Part shown: positions 56,280 to 64,000 of the stretch, piece after piece
How positions within the stretch are numbered: position 1 is the stretch's first letter
Layout: each line of letters begins with the position of its first letter
Assembly: GCA_033032865.1 (NCBI GenBank)
Contig: JAWHQI010000064.1
Span: forward strand, 7,006,001-7,070,000
Reading direction: 5' to 3'
DNA: 64,000 nt
Source: Dactylorhiza incarnata
Lineage: Eukaryota > Streptophyta > Magnoliopsida > Asparagales > Orchidaceae
Translations under genes and position numbers: made by a program
Notes under the pieces: generated by a model
What the model saw: only the letters and a program-made list of their open reading frames with translations
Told to the model about the DNA's origin: nothing
The model's database searches: none

Positions 56280-57470
56280 ATGAACTCCGCGGAAGTAAGC
56301 TAGCATTCCTTAACACCATTGATCGGAAAGCGTCCAGAAACTACTAATTTTAACCTATTTTGGCGGGATGAATTCTCCTCCTTTTAAAGAAAAAGGAAAG
56401 AGATCCATTTATGGAGGTTTGTATGGTTTGAATGGTGTACTTCAGTGTTGTGTTTTATATCAGGTAAGATCCATTCATGGTGTTTTATGTTTTTGAAAGC
56501 CCATGTTACTGGTGATCATACACAGATGTTGTAGTGTGTGTGTATATATAACACCATTTGGTACAACATTCAATTTTCCCATTTTACTTCCCTTTATTAC
56601 AGAATTTTCAATTTTTTTAATGTGTTTTTTTAAATGTGCCTTGAGTGTTGTGTGCTCTCAAGGCAAAATCGCTTGCCTACAATAAAAAATGTGTTCTCCC
56701 CGCTGCTCACAAACTCCTATGCACAAGGAAAAAATGAACAACGGGCGGAGTATAGCGTTCGGGGGTTTGCGAGTGGAGGGAGTACCGTCACGCCGGGCAA
56801 TACCGTGACCGGAGCACCGCCACCCGTAGCTGTAGGGGCGGAGCCCTGTGCCTGTCACCTATGTGTGTGTGCATAAAGCTGCAAAAGAAAGCAGAAGATT
56901 TGTGTAATGAATTCTTGGACTGTACATACTGTGTCAGGACTTCATTTTCTGCTAGTATGTGAATGGGATGATAGAGTCGAAGTGTGTTTTGATTTTCTCA
57001 GAAATGAATTTTTTGAATCTATGTTTCAAGATGTGTAGCCATAGAGGAGGCCAGCAGATCCTGAATCTTGTCTTCATCCTCCATTCAAAATTTGGCTAAC
57101 AGCTGGCTACCTTCGCCCACCGAGTCGCCCCGAGGAAGGTTAAATCAGTCCTATTACTGCACGGAAAAAAGCCATGTATTCTATAGAGGAAGTGGTTCCT
57201 TTCATGGGAATGGAGTCTGTTCTTCTCCATGTAAACAAGGATATGCGAAAATGTGGGAAAATATCATAATGTGATGGATTCACATGTGAACAAACACAGC
57301 TCTCTGCTATTCTAGTCTCGCTCGCCAAACACCGATTGGTATCTTCATTTCGTTCTTGTAGGGAGTTTGTAGAAGTGGTTTTTGGCAGTGCAACTTGTTT
57401 CTCGTTCATAGCTCAATGAGAACAATCACTTATCAAAGCCGAATTACAGGCAACAAAATTATTACAGCCT
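56280..57470 (+). other. GBF 3' untranslated region and downstream flank
   Basis: No gene is recognised. A possible polyadenylation signal AATAAAAAATG lies at about 56681. Beyond about 57000 the sequence is ordinary intergenic DNA. Short plus and minus open frames here have no recognisable domain. Confidence 0.5.
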
Positions 57471-57472
57471 TT

Positions 57473-57732
57473 GTATCTGTTTGGCATGGCGGTTGTGAAT
57501 GCGGTGGTTACAGATCGTCATTCGAATGACGCAACATTTTTGCTCTGGTGAGTTTAGACAAAAATGACACCGTCATGAAATGTGTTTGACATGGCGGGCT
57601 GACAGCCACCCCAAAAAAATATTAAATTATGAACATAAAAATGGATGGAGTTTCTTAGGTGAGGTCGGGCGTTCATGAAAGACAGTTCGTAGTCATTGTG
57701 TTTATGACCGCTACCACCGTGTCAAACGAATC
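57473..57732. mobile_element. MITE of the GGATTCGTTTGACACGG family (copy 1)
   Basis: The left end (TATCTGTTTGGCATGGCGGT, then GAATGCGGTGGTTAC) is inverted at the right end (GACCGCTACCACCGTGTCAA, then ACGAATCC). Inside are CGGGCGTTCATGAAAGACAG and GACACCGTCATGAAATGTG motifs shared with copy 2. Non-coding. The extremities are approximate. Confidence 0.65.
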
Positions 57733-58170
57733 CTTAGACTTCAAAGTGCACGGACAGAGGGCAAGCGACGCCGTGGTCTTGATAATGACACGAAACTTTG
57801 TAAGCTTATGATTATAAAACTCATAGTGAAGGGAAAACTCAATATAGTTGGTAGACCCAACAAACAGTCTTTGTTTGGGACTTTAGTGACAGTGAGAAAA
57901 GTTTTATTCCCAATGTCAACGTTGTTTCAGATGCGCTTGGTATTTCATGATAGGAAAAGTACTCTGTGTCAAAAATATGGCTTGAGGTCTTTTTGAAAAG
58001 TAATGAGCTCCCCCACTTTCAGAAAACTTAAAAATAGTTTTCTTGTTTCTCTTTCGTAGATCTACATCTCTCTTCTCATATTGTTGTTTTATTTACCACT
58101 ATTTTGTAACAACTCTACTCTCACCAGTGTTTTTCCTACAGCTGATGTTGTTCCAAACAGAGCTGAAATA

Positions 58171-58391
58171 GGCTCCGTTTGACATGACTTTTTTTGCTCC
58201 ACTGAGTGGACAAAAACGTCACCATCATAGAATGCATGTTTGGCAAGACAATGGTTATGACCGTCACCAAGTCTAGAAAATTAGTTTTGAAAATAACCGT
58301 AGATGAATTTCCTTAGATGAGGCCGGGCGTTCACAAGCGACATCTCATAACCACCGCATTCACGACCGCCGCCACCGTGCCAGATGGAGCC
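58171..58391. mobile_element. MITE of the same family (copy 2)
   Basis: Ends GGCTCCGTTTGACATGAC and GGCTCCATCTGGCACGG (reverse complement) are imperfect inverted repeats. The internal GGCCGGGCGTTCACAAGCGA parallels copy 1. A related third piece (about 58541-58745, containing GTCCGACCTCACATT and ATTCTATGATAATGGCG) lies just downstream across a (CT)n tract. Confidence 0.68.
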
Positions 58392-58445
58392 AAAGTTGAA
58401 TAGTATATCAAGTGCACCAAAGCAGCCCATATGAAGTGAGTCTAT

Positions 58446-58447
<2 letters not shown>

Positions 58448-58533
<86 letters not shown>
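58448..58533. repeat. (CT)n microsatellite, about 43 repeats
   Basis: An uninterrupted CT dinucleotide run of about 86 bp, followed by ACACACACA. It translates as Arg-Glu repeats on the minus strand, which is meaningless. Confidence 0.97.
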
Positions 58534-58542
<9 letters not shown>

Positions 58543-58892
58543 GGACTTTTCCGCTGAGTTGAGAACACCGTGGTCATGAACCGTCTTTCGTGAATGTCCG
58601 ACCTCACATTAAAAAATTCATGCATTTTATGCTCAAAACTAGTTATTTTCTGTATAACGGTCATAACATTTGTCTTGTCAAACATACATTCTATGATAAT
58701 GGCGTTGTTGATCAAACTCACCGGTCCAAATAAACCGCGCCAAAGGAAGCCCTAGCCTAGTGTGGGCGGCAGTAGCAGCCCATGTTGAAAAATCCCACTT
58801 CTTATATTTATTAAACCTTAATATCAATGGAATTTAAACATTATTATATTACATAATATTAAATTAAATAAATACCTTTGTAACATATTGCA

Positions 58893-58980
58893 GAGTAGCC
58901 GAGTTATCCAAGGTTTCATATTAAAATTCTCATTTTTTGTGAGAGATGTGGGTTCAAACTTCAAACCATGCTGCCATTAT
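58893..58980 (+). other. Degenerate tRNA-like sequence (Leu/Ser type)
   Basis: GCAGAGTAGCCGAGTTATCC followed by AAGG resembles the D-arm/A-box of a class II tRNA. CTCATTTTTTGTGAG could be a long variable arm, and GTGGGTTCAAAC a T-loop/B-box, with ATGCTGCC partly complementary to the start. The anticodon stem is poor and T-stem pairing is weak, so it is a pseudo-tRNA or tRNA-derived SINE head rather than a working gene. Confidence 0.35.
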
Positions 58981-59154
58981 TTTTTTAATATGCTGTATTT
59001 TTATTAGTTTTAATAATGCAATGACATTGATAACCCCTTAAATATGATGTGTTTAAAAAAATTTAAAGTAGAGTTTAATTGTGCTTCTAATCATAGGTTC
59101 TAGAGATTAATTAAATAATAAGTTAAGATTTTTATCACATTTGTCTATTAATTT

Positions 59155-61250
59155 TCTTGAATAGTGTCGCGGTCTACTCGAGGCCCCTAAAATCGGTTCA
59201 GAATGAACCGTCTTAGCCCGGGAGCGGTCGAGCGCGCAATCAGTTACTGATAGACGAGACAGATGGCGAAGAGTCTTTTAGCGTGGAAAACCCCGAAATG
59301 GGATGAAAAACCACGTGGTCGGGACGGTGCCGACCAAACTTCACTATTTGTTGCTTCTTTAATGGGCTTGCTTGAGAGACCGAGGGCGACATGCCGCTCC
59401 TCGTTACAACTTGGGGGAGAGAGAGAAGCGTTCGGAGGGTGACAGACCACCACTCTCGAAGCTCAGTCTTCTTCTTGCAGCGGTGGGAAGCACTGCGCTC
59501 TGGAGCTTGGGCATGCTCTAGAACTTGGGCGTGCTCTGAAACTTGGTGTGCTGTGGAACTTGGCGTGCAAGTTGCTGGAGGCCTTCGGAATGCTCGAAGG
59601 AGGACGAAGATCCTCGTCCGTCTTCGAAGTGCTTGAAGATTCCTTCAAGGACGGCTTTGAAGATGAGAGAGATCTTCAATGGAGCTCTCTCTCCCTCTCC
59701 CTTGAACTTAGAAGGAAGGAGGAAGAGAATAAGAATGGAATGAAAGGAGAACTCTGGGGCCTTATTTATAAGCCACAGGGGTGGTTATAGCGGTTATGTG
59801 TATTCGCACACCGTAACCACCATAATTGCTATGCGCATACCGGACTTATAAGGTTTAAGGTGCGTATTAATTTTGAATTGTTTTATACGCAACCCGGCTC
59901 GATTTTGGATAATCGCACCTACCCATGATGGGTGGTTACGAGGGCGGTTACGCTCCGATCGGAGGGTGGAGGCACCGTGGAGCGATCGTACGACCACGGC
60001 AGAAAGCTCGGCCAGTGGCGAACGCCGGCCGGTGAGATCGACCGACGAGGGAGGGCGGCCGACCGGGAGGGAGGCCCCGGGCCGGCCCCGAGCAGTCGGC
60101 CCCAAGGCCCTTTTGGCCGCGAGGCCAAAGCCGGCCGACCGGGTGACGAGGCGGATAGCGGCCGCGCGGTCTTGGCCAGCCGGCCGCAAGGCCCTTGCGG
60201 CCGCGCAGCCAAAGCCGGCTGACCCGGTGGTCGGCCGGGTGGCGAGGCAGCCAGCAGCCGCGCGACCAAGGCCGGCCGCAAGGCCGACCTTATGGCCTTC
60301 GTCGCGCGTGCGATCAAAGTCGTCCGACCAGGTGGCACGGCGGCCGGCGACCGCGCATCACGGGCGCGCGGCCTTGCCGGGTGGTGCGGCGGCCAATAGC
60401 CGGGGGCGGGGGGCGGTTCACTTATTTGGGCGCGGCGGTGGATCGTGCGACGATCGCGTGTGCGGCGGTTTTTCCGTAACTCCCCACTAAGGTAGTGGGT
60501 GTTATGGAATTCCGGCTATTCTTAGCCCGGAATTCCTATATAAAGAGGGAGACCCCATCAAATAGTTTAGAATTCCGTTCACACAAAATTTATTTTGCAT
60601 CCGCCACTGATTATAACATAATACACGATTGTAAGCCAAGAGCTACAAAGTAAATAAATAAATAAATAAAATATAGCTAATGCAGGTCGCTCGACGCTCT
60701 TTCAGACCGAGCGAAATGGTGAAAAACCACGTGACCGAATTTGTGCCAGCCAAATTTCACTAAATGTTGGAGTGTTACAAGTAAAGTTGTGAGAATCGAG
60801 AGCGACATGACGCTTCTCGTTACAGTTGCAGTTGAAGGAAAGTCTTTGAGGGTGACAGACCACCTCTCAGAAAAATTAAGTATTTGTTGAAACAGGAGGT
60901 CTTTGAGGTTCGAAGGAGATCTTCAAGCGGCGATGGAGATCTTCGAGTCGCGAAGGAGATCTTCGAACTCTGAAGGAGATCTTCGAGTCGCGAAGGAGAT
61001 CTATGAAGGAATTCTTCAGAAAGCTCTCTCAAGTGCAGAATGTCAGATCCTTTCAAATGAGGGTTCATGATCCCTTTTATAGATTTGGCCCGAGGCGGCT
61101 CGATAATTTCGCCGTTGCAACCACCGTAACTACCTGACGGACCAATCTCGACCGTTGATGGAGAGCACACGGATCGCCACTTTCTGAATATGACGATTTT
61201 TTCCCCTGGTCAGTTTCGGCATTTCGGGCAGCTTCGTTGACGATTTTGAT
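59155..61250. repeat. Uncharacterised repeat pair with GC-rich core
   Basis: 59280-59460 and 60710-60870 share GGTGAAAAACCACGTG-type, CATGACGCTTCTCGTTAC-type and GAGGGTGACAGACCACC phrases in the same order, so they are diverged direct repeats. Between them, 59940-60430 is very GC-rich with GGCCGCGCGGCCAAGG-like words. 60895-61010 is a minisatellite of about 21 bp (GTCGCGAAGGAGATCTTCGA). TATAAAGAGGGAGACC near 60539 could be a promoter. Possibly an LTR element; I found no TSD or coding domain. Confidence 0.5.
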
Positions 61251-61550
61251 AGCATTGCGAATTCTGCAGTCTCAAGAAGGAAAGTGGAGTTAGCAGTTGC
61301 GCGTGAATTAATACGAATGGATATGAAAACTCAATTTAAATTATTATATATATCCCCTATGATGAAAAAGTAATCATATATGGGCAAACTATATGAGTGG
61401 CAAACTTTATAAATATATATATATATATGGAGGTGCACCTTGGTGTGCTGATAGAGGAGCTTGAAGTTGATTTGGGTTTCCTAATAGCTGAAATGAGTGT
61501 GCTAATAGCACATTTTGGCCGCTGGTATTGGTGTGTTCTTAGAGGCTTTA

Positions 61551-63907
61551 TGTGAGCCTATGGTAATGTGGACTGAATTTATGTGGGCTTGACTTAAGAG
61601 TGGGCTGCTAATAATAGTGCATGGCTGGCATTCTTTAGACGGTGGAGATGAGCTTATATACGGTTTTGTTTTCGTTCTTCTTATGAAACCGACCGACCCT
61701 CTCACTTCCTCTCCCCTTTTCGACGGGATCGCCTTAGGGCTTAGCGACGATTCTCGTCTCCATGCTCTTCTTTCTTCAATAATCTCTCGAAGAAGTGGTG
61801 AAAGGCCGTGGTCAGTTTTGAAATGAATGGTTGCTCGGTTGTGTTTGGGCAGAAACTAGGTCGGCAGTGATGGGAGCTCGTTAGGACTGTGATCTTGTTC
61901 TTTCTTCGCAGCTATTGCTGTGCTGGGCTGGTTTGGGCTTTGGCCGGCAGGTGTGGGTTGAAATCTTCTCATGGTGAGCTCCTCCTTCCAATTCCCCTCT
62001 TCTTCTATGAAAGTTCTGCTTATTCAGTTTCTGGTATAATGATTATCGATTCTTAGCTTGGGGAATTTTATGAATTGTACCCTAAGGAATATATATCTCC
62101 TGCTGTATTTATATTGACCTTGGCCGGTTAGAGTTATGGTAGGGGTTATTGTGCAGCCTTGTATTTTACTTTGCTTGAGAATCTGTGTGATTGCAGCTTC
62201 TATATATGCTTTTTATGGGGAATTCCTTTATGCTGGCTCTCTTATCCAACTTAGCCGGCTGTTTACCTAGTATGAAAAGTGGAGTTAGTACAACTGCTGC
62301 CCCTCTTTTATATTATTTATTAGGGGTGTGAGTTAAGGATGGTTGAACCAATTGGTTTAGTGCTTATACTTTTCTTTTAGGGGTTTTAGGTTTGACTTGG
62401 CCAATGGGAGTGCTGAAGCTGATGTAGAAGCACAAATGGGAGGTTTAACATGAAATATTTTATAATTCCGTTCATGAAGTATTTCCTGGGTGGGGGTTTC
62501 CTCTAATATTGTTGGCTTTCTCCTGTCTTCTGCTTTATACTGATTTAGTTATACTGATTTATATGGAAAAGCTACATGGTTCTCTTATCATTGATTTCAA
62601 CTGTCTCTTTTATGGTTAAGGGCTACTTAAGTAGCTACCAAATGATGTCATCATCATAGTCAATATTATAGCTATAGTCAGGTGCAACCCCGATTTAAAT
62701 GCCCTAAAGGATACGATTCCTATAAAGATATCGCGAAGGATGGAACCTCAAAATAGATATGGCAACGACATGAATTACTATCAAAAGCAAAGAACGACTG
62801 ATGGTGAGAGCTACTTGTTTCATTTAAGCTTTATTGCTTTACATTCTTTTTATGTATGCACTCTTATTATACTGCATGTTAAAATATATAGTTGATATCA
62901 CTGATACTTAATGTCGCTATATTGTATGGCCTTGATAAAGGCAAACAGGCGAATGATTTCTGAGTGGATTATAAACTGAATAACTTACTGAATAATTCAC
63001 TATGATGAAAACGTGTCGACACGAGGTTATATTACGGGCGACTTGAACTGCATGCACATGAATGATATGAATATGATGAATTGCCAAACCAGTCGAGCCG
63101 AAAGGCATAAACGCGGGTTGTCCGTACTGGTTTTGGAACATGATGACCCTTCGGGGTAAAGGACCCTTCGGGGTAAAGGAAAAAGGAAAAAGGATTCAAT
63201 CGCCCCTAATATATCCTAAGGAAAGAAACATTCATGGAAATACTGATTTAAAGGGTTATAAAGGTACATGGATAAATGTTTATAGACTTGAAAACTGACA
63301 TGAAGTTATATATTTGCACTACTGCTATGACATAGATACAGTTAAGATAATTGCATTGTTTACATGTTTCATAGCTTATATGAATGCGATAGCTCCTGAT
63401 ACTATTTATGAGTACTGACATGTTTGCCCCAGTCATTATGTGCTTTCATAGAGACTGATACATAGACACACTGCTTTACTGTTACATGATATGGTTATGA
63501 TTCTATACTGCTTATACTGTTTATTGGTACTAACATGTTCATATAGTTATATGCTGCATAAGTTACTACGGAGACAAAATGGTTAGTATGGAAAATATAG
63601 TTTAAACTGCATAAGTTTTTCTGACTGTATATTAGCAATGAAAGAGGTATATCCTCACTTAGTCATATTTTTATGACTAAGCCCGTTGTCAACTTTTGTA
63701 GGTAATGGACATGACTTGGGATACGAAAACACTAAAAGCATTGATTATGATAGGACAGAAAAGATTCAGCGTATAATGCAAGGTATGCAAGTAAATTTCT
63801 TATTATGTGTCTTTATTTTGTATTCACTAGCCTTACTTCAACCTGGGACGCATGTATGAACATAGCTTAGATACAGATGTGTGTGTGGTCTAAATGGGGG
63901 CCTCACA
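61551..63907 (+). mobile_element. 5' LTR of a Ty3/gypsy element running off the right edge
   Basis: The 3' end is firm: GGGGGCCTCACA ends at 63907 and TTGGTATCAGAGCC (63910-63923) is an initiator-Met-type primer site 2 bp later. The 5' end at TGTGAGCC (61551) is a guess based on its match to the inverted end TGTGAGGC, giving about 2.36 kb. A splice-like TTTTGTAGGTAATGG sits near 63697. The interior and coding region lie beyond 64000. Confidence 0.6.
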
Positions 63908-64000
63908 ATTTGGTATCAGAGCCAGGTTTTCAAGAAGTTCGGTTGTAGTGAGTACGGAATAAGCACACATGATATGACAATGAGAAGATCGTTCATAGTA

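Noticed and set aside
58281..58721. Minus-strand ORF with a long Arg-Glu repeat
   Set aside because: The repeat is the (CT)n microsatellite in translation, and the rest overlaps MITE sequence.
61617..61826. Short plus-strand ORF that might be a host gene (MHGWHSLDGGDELIYGF)
   Set aside because: It sits in the probable LTR of the right-edge gypsy element, has no domain and no neighbouring exons.

Overview
The window is nuclear DNA of a flowering plant, probably a eudicot. The evidence is GT-AG introns, nested Ty1/copia and Ty3/gypsy retrotransposons with exact target-site duplications (TSDs), MITEs, a hAT transposon and an Au-type SINE fragment. I cannot name the species.

The only host gene I can support is a G-box binding factor (GBF, group-G bZIP transcription factor) on the + strand. 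Ten exons can be joined by hand: 3347-3391, 3501-3593, 28509-28589, 29890-30044, 30135-30183, 30279-30327, 48862-49094, 49283-49360, 49927-50052 and 56073-56279. All junctions are GT-AG, all phases agree and there is no internal stop. They encode 371 residues (1116 nt with the stop): an N-terminal proline/aromatic GBF region, a variable middle, a complete bZIP with six leucine heptads and the C-terminal tail. The exon with the start codon was not found and probably lies left of position 1. The gene therefore covers at least 53 kb for about 1.1 kb of coding sequence. Three introns of 24.9, 18.5 and 6.0 kb are filled with transposable elements.

Layout. 1-2570: decayed minus-strand gypsy element, then a 19-bp minisatellite (2651-3046). 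3594-28508 (giant intron A): a small LTR element (3619-5070), a copia element (5563-19613) swollen by insertions (a TIR element carrying a GC-rich 19-bp satellite, a Sirevirus-like LTR, a hAT element and a Tat/Athila-like gypsy fragment), a SINE piece, a PF04195-type element and another gypsy element holding a solo LTR. 30328-48861 (giant intron B): copia 30468-37112 with a nested LTR element (32389-34463), a Tourist-like MITE, a gag-only LTR element (37873-45879) interrupted by a large-LTR non-coding element (38447-44666), and a second gag-only element (46572-48628) inside a MITE. 50053-56072 (giant intron C): a copia element with a tandem duplication and a GC-rich insert. 56280-64000: downstream DNA with MITEs, simple repeats, an uncharacterised repeat pair and the 5' LTR of a gypsy element running off the right edge.

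Exact 4-5 bp TSDs (GCTTT, TAATA, AACAT, GAACT, GTGCT, CAAAC) let most insertions be delimited to the base and placed in nesting order. No bacterial, viral or CRISPR-like system is present. The most interesting signals are the giant-intron GBF gene, a TR-GAG-like family present three times in the introns of one gene, a satellite grown inside a TIR transposon, a palindrome-rich LTR, and a 1135-bp duplication that looks like a haplotype switch around a retrotransposon insertion.
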